Below are positions 1 to 6,380 of a stretch of 7,871 nt of DNA, piece after piece. The translations under genes and the position numbers were made by a program. The notes under the pieces were generated by a model. The model saw only the letters and a program-made list of their open reading frames with translations. It was not told where the DNA came from and did not search any database. Source of the DNA: Candidatus Solibacter sp. (GTDB lineage: Bacteria; Acidobacteriota; Terriglobia; Bryobacterales; Bryobacteraceae); contig JADGNT010000207.1 in assembly GCA_017883345.1 (NCBI GenBank), positions 1-7,871 of the forward strand. Reading direction: 5' to 3'. Position 1 is the stretch's first letter. Each line of letters starts with the position of its first letter.

Positions 1-139
1 CACGGCTTAGATCGGGGCGGCTGGCTTCGCGGGCGGCTTCGATCTGCTCGTGGGTCCGTACGTCGGGCTCCGAGGTCTTCACATTCTCCCGGGCGCGGGA
101 CACCTGACGTTTGTGACGCTTGGCGAGTCTCTTGTCCAT
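1..139 (-). CDS. Small basic hypothetical protein, 5' part only (runs off left edge)
   Basis: On the minus strand an ATG at 139 opens a frame that stays open to the window edge, giving 46 codons without a stop. The peptide begins MDKRLAKRHKRQVSRAREN and continues with an acidic/polar stretch (TSEPDVRTHEQIEAAREAS). The first 17 residues are strongly basic (Lys, Arg, His), as in small nucleic-acid-associated or ribosome-associated proteins, but I recognise no family and assign no function. It has no signal peptide or membrane segment. The gene diverges from the amidohydrolase at 176 with only 36 bp between start codons. No good Shine-Dalgarno precedes the ATG. A TAATCT hexamer lies exactly 7 bp before it, which would fit a leaderless mRNA. 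The codon pattern is GC-rich like its neighbours. The C-terminus is outside the window, so length and identity remain open. Confidence 0.55.
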   Translation of the reverse strand, partial: MDKRLAKRHKRQVSRARENVKTSEPDVRTHEQIEAAREASRPDLSR

Positions 140-145
140 AACTCT

Positions 146-151
146 AGATTA
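146..151 (-). promoter_or_regulatory. Possible -10 element for a leaderless transcript of the left-edge gene
   Basis: The minus-strand hexamer TAATCT (plus strand agatta) occupies -12 to -7 if the A of the ATG at 139 is +1. That is the spacing seen in leaderless bacterial promoters. No convincing -35 hexamer is present 17-18 bp upstream, so the call rests on the -10 match and on the lack of a Shine-Dalgarno. The divergent gene's promoter must also lie in or beside these 36 bp, probably overlapping the small gene. Confidence 0.3.
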
Positions 152-175
152 CACCCGCGGTAAGCTGGAGCCACT

Positions 176-1369
176 ATGCCGCGGTCGTGGATTTTGATAT
201 TTGCCGCCACGCTGGCCTACGGGCAGGCTGTGGTGATCCGCACCTCGACTCTGCTGGACGGCAAGGGACATGTCCTGAAGAATACGGATCTGGTGATCGA
301 AGGCGGACGGATCACGCGCATGGGCGCTGCGCAGGGGAAGCCGTCGATCGATTTGACGGGCATGACGGTAATGCCGGGTTGGATCGATACGCACGTCCAT
401 GCCACGTGGTATTTCAATCGGGACGGACGACTGGAGCAGGGCGGGCGCGGAGCGAAATCGACGCCGCAGCAGGCGGCGCTATCCGCGGCGGCCAATCTCT
501 ACGCCACGCTGATGGGCGGGTTCACCACGGTGCAGAGCGTGGGGGCGGAACTGGACGCCGATCTGCGCGCCCAGATCGCGGCGGGCGCCATCGCGGGACC
601 GCGGCTGCTCACGTCGCTGCGCTCGGTGAATGAGAACACGGGCGATGCCGCGCGAATCCGCGAGTACGTGCGCAAGATGAAAGCCGACGGCGCGGACGTG
701 GTCAAGCTGTTCGCCACGGCGAGCATCCGCGACGGCGGCAAGATGACGATGACGCCGGAGCAGATTACCGCGGCGTGCGGGGAGGCCACGGCGCAGGGCC
801 TGCGGTCGGTGGTCCACGCACATTCCTCGGATGGGGCGCGGGCGGCGGTGATGGCGGGGTGTACGGCGATCGAGCACGGCACGTTTCTGGACGACGCCAC
901 GCTGGAACTGATGGCTCGGCGCGGCGTCTATTTCGACCCGAACTTCCTGGTGCTGCACAATTACCTGGACAACAAGCCCAAATTCCTGGGGATCGGCAAC
1001 TACAACGAGGAAGGGTTTCTGGCCATGGAGAAGGGGCTGCCGCTGGTGGCGGAGGTGCTGAAGCGCGCGCGGGCGCATCGCGTGAAGGTGGTCCTGGGCA
1101 CGGATGGCGTGGCGGGCGCGCACGGGCGGAACGCGGAAGAGTTCATCTACCGGGTGAAGGAAGGCGGCGACCGGCCAATGGACGCGCTGACGAGCGGAGC
1201 GAGTGTAGCGGCGGAATCGCTGGGAATGGCGGACCGGATCGGCGCGATCGCCGAGGGCATGCAGGCCGACCTGGTGGCGGTCGATGGCGATCCCCTGGCC
1301 GACATCACGGCGGTGCGCCGCGTGGCGTTCGTCATGAAGAGCGGGAAGATTTACAGGTACGGGAGGTAG
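176..1369 (+). CDS. Secreted metal-dependent amidohydrolase (imidazolonepropionase/prolidase-like)
   Basis: The 397-residue product belongs to the amidohydrolase superfamily (TIM-barrel hydrolases with one or two metals). Such enzymes cleave C-N bonds in cyclic amides, dipeptides or related substrates; the actual substrate cannot be read here. An uncleaved N-terminus with a hydrophobic run (residues 5-18, ending AYGQA) looks like a Sec signal peptide, so the enzyme probably acts outside the cytoplasm. The metal ligands are visible in order: HVH at 73-75, a candidate carboxylated lysine K177 in VVKLF, HAH at 214-216, H234 in IEHGT, and D310 in GTDG. The C-terminal segment (GMQADLVAVDGDPLADI, 361-377) is the beta-sandwich closure typical of this family. 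The start is supported by GGAG five bases upstream. The length is normal and the frame is intact. The gene is monocistronic here: it diverges from the small gene on the left and converges with the DUF4159 gene on the right. Confidence 0.9.
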   Translation: MPRSWILIFAATLAYGQAVVIRTSTLLDGKGHVLKNTDLVIEGGRITRMGAAQGKPSIDLTGMTVMPGWIDTHVHATWYFNRDGRLEQGGRGAKSTPQQAALSAAANLYATLMGGFTTVQSVGAELDADLRAQIAAGAIAGPRLLTSLRSVNENTGDAARIREYVRKMKADGADVVKLFATASIRDGGKMTMTPEQITAACGEATAQGLRSVVHAHSSDGARAAVMAGCTAIEHGTFLDDATLELMARRGVYFDPNFLVLHNYLDNKPKFLGIGNYNEEGFLAMEKGLPLVAEVLKRARAHRVKVVLGTDGVAGAHGRNAEEFIYRVKEGGDRPMDALTSGASVAAESLGMADRIGAIAEGMQADLVAVDGDPLADITAVRRVAFVMKSGKIYRYGR

Positions 1370-1387
1370 GGCTGGCTAGCTTGGTGG

Positions 1388-1405
1388 GGCAAGCTTCAAC
1401 TTGCC
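1388..1405. repeat. Inverted repeat, 6-bp stem (GGCAAG / CTTGCC)
   Basis: GGCAAG at 1388-1393 pairs perfectly with CTTGCC at 1400-1405 around the loop CTTCAA. It lies 19 bp after the amidohydrolase stop. No T-run follows on the plus strand beyond a short ttt, so termination is possible but weakly supported. The word resembles modular hairpin words seen between genes in acidobacteria (from memory). Confidence 0.5.
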
Positions 1406-1446
1406 ACTGGAGTTTCTACATTTGGCAAGGGTTCGCGCCAACGTGG

Positions 1447-1466
1447 GACAGACGCTTTCGTCTGTC
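1447..1466. repeat. Inverted repeat, 8-bp perfect stem (GACAGACG / CGTCTGTC)
   Basis: GACAGACG at 1447-1454 and CGTCTGTC at 1459-1466 form a perfect 8-bp stem with the 4-base loop CTTT. It sits between convergent genes and could be a bidirectional transcription end or a member of a dispersed hairpin repeat family. It lacks a flanking T-run on either strand. Confidence 0.6.
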
Positions 1467-1530
1467 AATCGCGGAGTCTCAGTGGTTTTTTCACAGCTTC
1501 TTAGGCAGCGGTTTCCCGATATGGCGTCCC

Positions 1531-2382
1531 TCAGTGCGTCATGGAGTAGATCAGGTAATTGAGGCCGTAGCGGTAGGCCAGTGTGGTCATAGCTTCGGGG
1601 TAATCGGGGGAATCGGCGTACTCCCAGGCATCGCCGACGTCGGTATTGAAATTGACGGCGACCAGCATGCGGTTGCGGTCGTCGAAGATGGCGCGCCAGG
1701 CGGGGGCGGTGCCCGCGGGCTGCTGCACGGTGATGGCGCCGCCCGGGCCGCGGCGCAAATGGCGCGTGCCGGGGATCCAGGTGAGGTCCTTCTCCTCGAT
1801 ATCGTAGAGCACGTGCAGCACGGCATCGCTGTGCGCCAGATCCACGATGGGGCGGTTGGGGAGCACGCGATCCATGGTCAGGCGGAAGATCTCCCATTGC
1901 TCCGGTCCCCAGAAGTCGTCGACCACCAGGTAGCCGCCGCGCAGCAGGAATTCGCGCAGACATTTGGTTTCGGCATCGCTCAATCCCCACCATCCGGTCT
2001 GCGTGGCATAGATCCAGGGATAGTCGAAAAGCTGGGGATCGGTGAGCCGCAGGTGGCGCGGATCGCCGGTGTGTATGCGGGTGAGGCGCTGGACGCCCAT
2101 GGAGAAGTGCTCGTCAGCGTCGGGCCAATCCACGATCCACCAACCCTCTCCGGTGGCGCCTCGCGAGGCGAATCCGAAGCGGCGGTGGAATTGCGGCAGA
2201 TCGGTGTACTCGGTGCGGATGAAATGGAATTCGGCGCCGGTGGGAAATTCGGGGCGCGGACCTTCGTCGCCGTGGCGTATGCCGCCGCCGAATCCGCCGC
2301 CGAATCGCTGGGCGAGCGCCGCAACAGCAGCCAGGGCCGCGAGCAGGACGGCTGCCGATATCACGCCGGGACGCGCCCTCAT
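1531..2382 (-). CDS. Exported DUF4159 domain protein
   Basis: The 283-residue product matches, from memory, the DUF4159 family (function unknown, common in Planctomycetota, Verrucomicrobiota and Acidobacteriota). Recognisable blocks are FHFIRTEYT (52-60), WWIVDWPDADEHF (81-93), QRLTRI (98-103), LFDYPWIYA (118-126), the LREFLLRGGYLVVDDFWG core (142-159), and DRVLPNRPI (171-179). The frame is open upstream to 2622, but I choose the ATG at 2382. It has AGGGA five bases upstream, and it starts directly with a signal-peptide-like segment (basic MRARPG, hydrophobic 8-24, probably ending near ALAQ). The 80 extra residues would be translated from the hairpin-rich spacer and from the tail of the upstream gene. 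A glycine-rich linker (28-34) follows the export signal. The gene lies 143 bp downstream of the DUF1552 gene on the same strand and may be co-transcribed. Its role is unknown. A catalytic residue cannot be named. Confidence 0.85.
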   Translation of the reverse strand: MRARPGVISAAVLLAALAAVAALAQRFGGGFGGGIRHGDEGPRPEFPTGAEFHFIRTEYTDLPQFHRRFGFASRGATGEGWWIVDWPDADEHFSMGVQRLTRIHTGDPRHLRLTDPQLFDYPWIYATQTGWWGLSDAETKCLREFLLRGGYLVVDDFWGPEQWEIFRLTMDRVLPNRPIVDLAHSDAVLHVLYDIEEKDLTWIPGTRHLRRGPGGAITVQQPAGTAPAWRAIFDDRNRMLVAVNFNTDVGDAWEYADSPDYPEAMTTLAYRYGLNYLIYSMTH

Positions 2383-2387
2383 AAGAT

Positions 2388-2392
2388 TCCCT
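2388..2392 (-). promoter_or_regulatory. Ribosome binding site fixing the DUF4159 start
   Basis: AGGGA on the minus strand lies five bases before the ATG at 2382. It is the main reason, with the signal peptide that follows, for preferring this start over upstream in-frame ATGs. Confidence 0.55.
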
Positions 2393-2397
2393 ACATT

Positions 2398-2516
2398 GTA
2401 GCGTCCCGGTGGTACCGTAGAGCGGGCGTTTCGCCTGCCATGCCGGTATTCGTACCGGCATTCTTCGAAGAACGTCGGCAAGGACGCCGACGTGGCAGCC
2501 TGAAAGGCTACGCTAC
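2398..2516. repeat. Structured intergenic element: four tandem hairpins inside 7-bp inverted ends
   Basis: The element fills most of the 143-bp gap between the DUF1552 and DUF4159 genes. GTAGCGT at 2398-2404 is the exact inverse of ACGCTAC at 2510-2516. Between these ends are four hairpins. The first is GCGGGCG/CGCCTGC (2422-2438, one G-U pair). The second is a 9-bp perfect stem ATGCCGGTA/TACCGGCAT with loop TTCG (2440-2461). The third is ACGTCGGC/GCCGACGT (2472-2493, 8 bp perfect, loop AAGGAC). The fourth is AGCCT/AGGCT (2497-2509). A perfect palindrome TTCTTCGAAGAA (2461-2472) joins the middle two. This density of perfect stems is not expected by chance and is typical of REP/BIME-like or MITE-like repeats. 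I recall similar word strings in acidobacterial intergenic DNA, but copy number cannot be judged from one window. Confidence 0.7.
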
Positions 2517-2525
2517 GACATAGGA

Positions 2526-3878
2526 TCAGGTCAGGTCGAGACCGTCGATTGTGCCGGTGGAATCGCCGAAGTGCTCGGTGTGTACGCCCATGCGATCCAT
2601 CATACCGAGGTAGAGATTGCACATGGGAGTTTCCTTGCGATAGACCACGCGGCGGCCGGTCTTGATGGTCTTGCCGGCGCGGCCGGCAATCAGCGTGGGA
2701 AGGTCTTCGTGCAAGTGCCGGTTGCCATCGGAGAGGCCGGCGCCGTAGACGATCATGCAGTTATCCAGCAGCGTGCCGTCGCCTTCCTTGATCGACTTCA
2801 GCTTCTCCACCCAGGCGGCGAACTGGAGCATGTGATAGCAGTTGATCCGCGCCACCTTTTCCATCAAATCGGGCTGATTGCGATGGTGGGTGAGCGGATG
2901 GTGGCCGTCGGGGATGCCGATCTCGCGGTAGGCGCGCGAGGTGCCTTCGTGGGTGACCAGGAACGTCATGACGCGCGTCAGGTCGGCCTGAAACGCGATG
3001 GTCATCATATCGGTCATGAGCTTGAAATGCTCGGCGAAATCGGCCGGCACCCCGTAGGGCTTCGCCATGTGCGGATCGATCCGCGCGTTGTCCGTCTCCG
3101 CCTTTTCGAGCTGCCGCTCGACTTCGCGAATGGAGGAAAGGTACTCGTCGAGTTTGCGGCGATCCGTGGGACCGAGGCCGCTTTCGAGCTTTTTGGTATC
3201 TTCGGTGACGAAATCCAGGATGCTGCGCCGGTACTTGGCCTCGCGCACGCGGGCTTCGGGACTGAGCACCACGCCGTTGCCGAAGAGGCGTTCGAAAAGC
3301 GCGCGCGGGTCGAGCACGGGCGGCAGCGGCTGGGTCTCGCTGCGCCAGGCCAGGTTGTTGGTGTACGCGCAGGAGTAGCCGGAATCGCAATCGCCCGATT
3401 GGCGCGCGTCCTCCAGACCGATTTCGAGCGACGGGAAACGCATCTGCCCGCCCACCTGCCGGGCGACGATCTGATCCATGGAAACGCCGGCCTTGATGTC
3501 CACGGTGCTCTTCTTCACCTGGATGCCGGTGAGGTAGCTGCCGCAGCAGCGCCCATGATCGCCGGCGCCATCGAGCAGCGCGCGCCCGGTGTTGTGGGTC
3601 AGGTTGCCGAGCAGGAGGATGTCGTCCTTGAACGGCTCCAGCGGCTTGAGGATGCGCGGCAGTTCGGCGAGCTTGCCCTCGTACTCCGGATTCCAGTGGC
3701 GCATGTCGATGCCGTTGGGCACGTAGACAAACGCCATGCGGACCGGCGGAGTGCCGGTACGCGGCGCGGCGAAAGCGGGCACCATGGCATCCAGGAACGG
3801 CAGGGCGACGGCGGTGCCGATGCCGGTACCAACGCCGCGCAGAAAAGCGCGCCGAGGAAGCGATTTGCGAGTCATCAT
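2526..3878 (-). CDS. Tat-exported DUF1552 protein (HxxSHH-type family)
   Basis: The 450-residue product is a full-length DUF1552 protein, a family of exported proteins of unknown function frequent in Planctomycetota and Acidobacteriota. A twin-arginine signal is clear: RRAFLRG at 9-15, a hydrophobic stretch 16-29, and a likely cleavage near AFA-AP (36-39). The protein therefore probably folds, perhaps with a cofactor, before export. Other landmarks are YVPNGIDMRHWNP (52-64), LLGNLTHNTG (89-98), DHGRCCGSYLTG (107-118), the family signature HPLTHH (327-332), VYGAGLSDGNRHLHEDLP (377-394), and a C-terminal NLYLGMMDRMGV (421-432). The signature carries Thr where the family name has Ser. Two ATGs are adjacent (3878 and 3875). 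The first is better placed, 10 bases from GAGGGG. It overlaps the upstream gene's TGA by four bases (ATGA), which implies translational coupling and a shared function with the heme-type protein. Confidence 0.93.
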   Translation of the reverse strand: MMTRKSLPRRAFLRGVGTGIGTAVALPFLDAMVPAFAAPRTGTPPVRMAFVYVPNGIDMRHWNPEYEGKLAELPRILKPLEPFKDDILLLGNLTHNTGRALLDGAGDHGRCCGSYLTGIQVKKSTVDIKAGVSMDQIVARQVGGQMRFPSLEIGLEDARQSGDCDSGYSCAYTNNLAWRSETQPLPPVLDPRALFERLFGNGVVLSPEARVREAKYRRSILDFVTEDTKKLESGLGPTDRRKLDEYLSSIREVERQLEKAETDNARIDPHMAKPYGVPADFAEHFKLMTDMMTIAFQADLTRVMTFLVTHEGTSRAYREIGIPDGHHPLTHHRNQPDLMEKVARINCYHMLQFAAWVEKLKSIKEGDGTLLDNCMIVYGAGLSDGNRHLHEDLPTLIAGRAGKTIKTGRRVVYRKETPMCNLYLGMMDRMGVHTEHFGDSTGTIDGLDLT

Positions 3879-6148
3879 GGCTGTTGTTCCCCTCTTCGCG
3901 ATTGAAACGGCAGACTGCGCACAATCTGGTAGATCAACGACTGGAACCCGTACCCGTTGGCGGCCAGTTTGCGGTCGATATCGTCCACCGTACGCCGGTC
4001 ATAGGAGCCCAGCCCTCTGCCTAGAGAGTATGTCAACATCTTCTCCACGATGCAACGCGAGAACTGGGGCAACTGGGTCTTGAGGACGGCGCGCATTTCG
4101 GCGGGGGTGGAGAAGCTGTTGCCATTGGGCAGGACGCCCGAGGAATCGACGGGGAATTTCCCGTCCATGGTGCGCCACTTGCCGATGCCGTCATAGTTCT
4201 CCAGACCGAAGCCCAGCGGGTCCATCTTGTTGTGGCAGGAGGCGCACATGGCGTCGGCGCGGTGTATCTCCATCTGCTGGCGGAGGGAGGCGGTGGCGCC
4301 GACGGCGGCTTCGTCGAGCGGCGGAACGTCGGGCGGCGGCGGGGGCGGCGGGCTGCCCAGAATGTTGTTCAGGATGTACTTTCCGCGGATCACAACAGAG
4401 GTGCGCGTGGGGTAGCTGGAGACGGTGAGCACGCTGGCGTGGCTCAGGATGCCGCCGCGCTGGGCGGTGGCGAGATCGACCCTGCGGAAGTCCGGCCCCT
4501 TGACGCCGTCGATGCCGTAGTGTTTGGCCAGGCGCTCATTGAGGAAAGTGTAGCGGGCGTCGAGAAACTCGCCGAGGGGGCGGTTCTCACGCAGCATGGA
4601 GTCGAAGAAGAGGCGCGTCTCCTGCTTCATGGCGTCGCGCAGTTCGGGGCTCCAGTCGGGGAACCTTTGAGGATCGGGTTTGACCACGTCGAGGTTGCGC
4701 AGTTCCAGCCACTGGCCGGCGAAGTTATCGGCGAGCGCGGAGGAGCGCGGGTCGGCCAGCATGCGCTTCACCTGGGCATCGAGCGTGGCGGGGGTGCGGA
4801 GTTTACCGGCCTCGGCGAGCGCGAGCAGTTCGTCGTCCGGCATCCCACTCCACAGGAAGTAGCTGAGGCGCGATGCCAGCTCGATATCGGTGACGGCGTG
4901 CGCGGTGGCGGCGTCGAGCGGGTTGGCATCGTGTTCGATGCGGAAGAGGAAATGGGGGGACACCAGCATCGCCTGGAGCGCCAGTTGAATTCCCTGTTCG
5001 GTGGATTGCCCGTTGGACTTCGCCAGGGCGACGAACTTGAGGAGCGATGCGGTTTCGGCCTTGGTGACCGGGCGGCGCCAGGCATGATGCGCCAGGTTGG
5101 AGACGATCTTTTCGACGCAGACGGCGCCGGAATTCGGATCGCAGATGAAGACCTTGGCTCGGCTGGGTGGCGCGGTCTTGGGAGCGTAGGGGCCGATGAA
5201 GGCGATGGAATCGACGAACTTGTTTCTTTTACGATCGTAGGCGTCCTTGGCGTTGAGGCCCTTGACGAACTCGTCGTCGAGGAAGGCGGCGCGGAAGACG
5301 TGATCGCCCTCGGGGAGGAAGAGGCGCATCTGCTCTTCGGAGTAGGGCTCGAAGTAGACCAGCTTGGAGGGCTTGGTCTCGACGGGCATGGAGTTGAGCA
5401 GCTTGCCGTCCATCCAGAAAGCCAGCATCACCGGCTTGGCGCCGGCGGCGCGTTCACCTTGCAGACCGAAGCGAACGATGTAAACGCCATCAAACTCGAT
5501 GCGGCCATTGGCCTCGATGGTGCTGAAATCGACGCGGCGGATTTTCTTGTCTTTGTTGGCGTACTGGGCTTCGAGCGGTTTGGGGAGTGGGTCGGCGGCG
5601 ATGGCGCGCGAAGCGATCTGGCCGGCGGCGGCGAGGTAGCGATCCATCAGGACGGGCGAGATGGTGAGGACGTCGCCGATGTTGTCGAAGCCGTTGCCGA
5701 GGTCGTCGGTGGGGAAGCTTTGCTCGGCGCGGAATTCGACGGCGAGGAGATCGCGGATGGTATTGGAGTACTCGGCGCGATTGAGGCGGCGGGCGGTGAC
5801 GCGTCCGGGATCGGGCTTGAGGTTACGGTCGGCCTTTGCGAACTCGTCCCCGAGGTACTGGATGACGGCATCCAGTTGCGCGGGGCGCGGAATGCCTTTG
5901 GGGGGCATCTCGCCGGAGCGGATCTTGCGCAGGATGATGTCCCAGCCATCGCGGCTCGTGGTCAGCGATGCGGCCTGGGTGAAGGGCGCGATGTTCACCC
6001 CGCCAGAGGCGAGGGTTTGGTTGTGACAGGGGGTGCAGGTTCGGGTGAGGACGAGCGCGACGGTCTTTTCAAACGTGGGCGTGTCGGCGGCCGGAAGGGC
6101 AGCGCAGACGGACAGAAATAGAGCGACGTTGCGGAATCCCCAACCCAT
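3875..6148 (-). CDS. Exported diheme-type DUF1587/1592/1595/1588/1585 protein
   Basis: The 757-residue product is a planctomycete-type multidomain exported protein. A Sec signal peptide (FRNVALFLSVCAALPA, 5-20) is followed by a cytochrome-like segment with CTPCH at 38-42 and a distal MPPKG (81-85), whose Met could ligate heme. DUF1587 follows (about 118-180, RRLNRAEYSNTIRDLL). Next come a carbohydrate-binding-like beta region (about 205-320) and DUF1595 (about 336-400, ICDP and the HHAWRRPVT block). DUF1592 lies at about 420-545 (LASRLSYFLWSGMPDDELL, FAGQWLELRNLD). DUF1588 spans about 560-660, including GILSHASVLT, a proline run 600-606 and CASCH at 635-639. DUF1585 is C-terminal (about 680-750). 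The two CxxCH motifs predict covalent heme attachment outside the cytoplasm. Domain boundaries are estimates. The start at 6148 is chosen because the signal peptide follows it and AGAGGG lies 10 bases upstream. The in-frame ATG at 6283 lacks an export signal. The substrate is unknown; a redox role is inferred. Confidence 0.93.
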   Translation of the reverse strand: MGWGFRNVALFLSVCAALPAADTPTFEKTVALVLTRTCTPCHNQTLASGGVNIAPFTQAASLTTSRDGWDIILRKIRSGEMPPKGIPRPAQLDAVIQYLGDEFAKADRNLKPDPGRVTARRLNRAEYSNTIRDLLAVEFRAEQSFPTDDLGNGFDNIGDVLTISPVLMDRYLAAAGQIASRAIAADPLPKPLEAQYANKDKKIRRVDFSTIEANGRIEFDGVYIVRFGLQGERAAGAKPVMLAFWMDGKLLNSMPVETKPSKLVYFEPYSEEQMRLFLPEGDHVFRAAFLDDEFVKGLNAKDAYDRKRNKFVDSIAFIGPYAPKTAPPSRAKVFICDPNSGAVCVEKIVSNLAHHAWRRPVTKAETASLLKFVALAKSNGQSTEQGIQLALQAMLVSPHFLFRIEHDANPLDAATAHAVTDIELASRLSYFLWSGMPDDELLALAEAGKLRTPATLDAQVKRMLADPRSSALADNFAGQWLELRNLDVVKPDPQRFPDWSPELRDAMKQETRLFFDSMLRENRPLGEFLDARYTFLNERLAKHYGIDGVKGPDFRRVDLATAQRGGILSHASVLTVSSYPTRTSVVIRGKYILNNILGSPPPPPPPDVPPLDEAAVGATASLRQQMEIHRADAMCASCHNKMDPLGFGLENYDGIGKWRTMDGKFPVDSSGVLPNGNSFSTPAEMRAVLKTQLPQFSRCIVEKMLTYSLGRGLGSYDRRTVDDIDRKLAANGYGFQSLIYQIVRSLPFQSRRGEQQP
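3889..3894 (-). promoter_or_regulatory. Ribosome binding site of the DUF1552 gene, inside the upstream gene
   Basis: GAGGGG on the minus strand lies 10 bases before the first of two tandem ATG codons and 13 before the second. It is located within the last codons of the DUF1592-type gene, consistent with coupled translation across the ATGA overlap. Confidence 0.5.
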
Positions 6149-6158
6149 TTGTGAAAAA

Positions 6159-6164
6159 CCCTCT
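6159..6164 (-). promoter_or_regulatory. Ribosome binding site fixing the start of the DUF1592-type gene
   Basis: AGAGGG on the minus strand is 10 bases before the ATG at 6148. With the signal peptide directly after that ATG, it argues against the upstream in-frame ATG at 6283. Confidence 0.5.
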
Positions 6165-6247
6165 GTACAGATAACGCCAAGTACTGAGGAAATGTTACCG
6201 CAATCGAAAGGAAGGGCACAAGAGAGTGTGGAGAAAGACCACAAAGC

Positions 6248-6263
6248 GGGACAAAAATGTCTC
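6248..6263. promoter_or_regulatory. Operator-like imperfect palindrome GGGACAAAAATGTCTC
   Basis: Half-sites GGGACA and TGTCTC flank AAAA, forming a 6-bp dyad with one G-T mismatch. The site lies about 100 bp upstream of the DUF1592-type start codon. It resembles the site at 6314-6329, which supports a binding-site interpretation. An alternative is a remnant of mobile-element end repeats. Confidence 0.35.
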
Positions 6264-6313
6264 ACTTTGGACGTGCTGTTCATAATGGAATCAATAAGTT
6301 AGGAAGAAAAGAC

Positions 6314-6329
6314 GGGACAAACATGTCCG
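6314..6329. promoter_or_regulatory. Operator-like palindrome GGGACAAACATGTCCG
   Basis: GGACA and TGTCC form a perfect 5-bp dyad around AACA. The site begins 66 bp from the start of the related palindrome at 6248. A shorter relative, GGGACACGTCC, lies at 6348-6358. Together they may be sites for one dimeric regulator of the exported gene pair, but no regulator gene is in the window. Confidence 0.35.
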
Positions 6330-6380
6330 GCGGTGGGGTTTCTTTCGGGGACACGTCCGAGTTGCGAAGCGGATGCACAA

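Larger units (their letters stand above)
1370..1530. other. Convergent intergenic spacer with two hairpins
   Basis: These 161 bp separate the stop of the amidohydrolase gene from the stop of the convergent DUF4159 gene. They contain two inverted repeats, listed separately, and a short T-run (tttttt near 1485). The T-run is not adjacent to a stable stem, so no classical intrinsic terminator is clear. Either hairpin could end transcription of both converging genes, but that is inference. I see no coding potential. Confidence 0.6.

Noticed and set aside
775..2523. A 582-codon plus-strand frame spanning the amidohydrolase, the spacer and the DUF4159 gene
   Set aside because: It is out of frame with the amidohydrolase and antisense to the DUF4159 gene. 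Its composition is dominated by Gly/Arg and it crosses a hairpin-rich spacer.
2383..2622. An 80-residue N-terminal extension of the DUF4159 protein
   Set aside because: It would be encoded by the repeat-like spacer and the end of the upstream gene. A better start with a ribosome binding site and a signal peptide lies at 2382.
2571..3905. A 444-codon open frame on the plus strand opposite the DUF1552 gene
   Set aside because: It is a codon-bias shadow. The product has no recognisable motif, while the minus strand encodes a complete Tat-exported protein.
4331..4352. G-rich run on the plus strand as a possible G-quadruplex
   Set aside because: It is the complement of a proline run (about residues 600-606) that is normal in this protein family. 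The G-tracts are uneven, so coding constraint explains it.
4232..6121. A 629-codon open frame on the plus strand opposite the DUF1592-type gene
   Set aside because: The translation is a low-complexity Gly/Glu/Val/Ala mix with no domain, and it is the mirror of a well-supported gene in high-GC DNA. The opposite strand carries clear family motifs.
6149..6283. A longer start for the DUF1592-type protein at the ATG at 6283
   Set aside because: It would put 45 residues in front of an obvious signal peptide and would include one of the palindromic sites. The ATG at 6148 has a good ribosome binding site.
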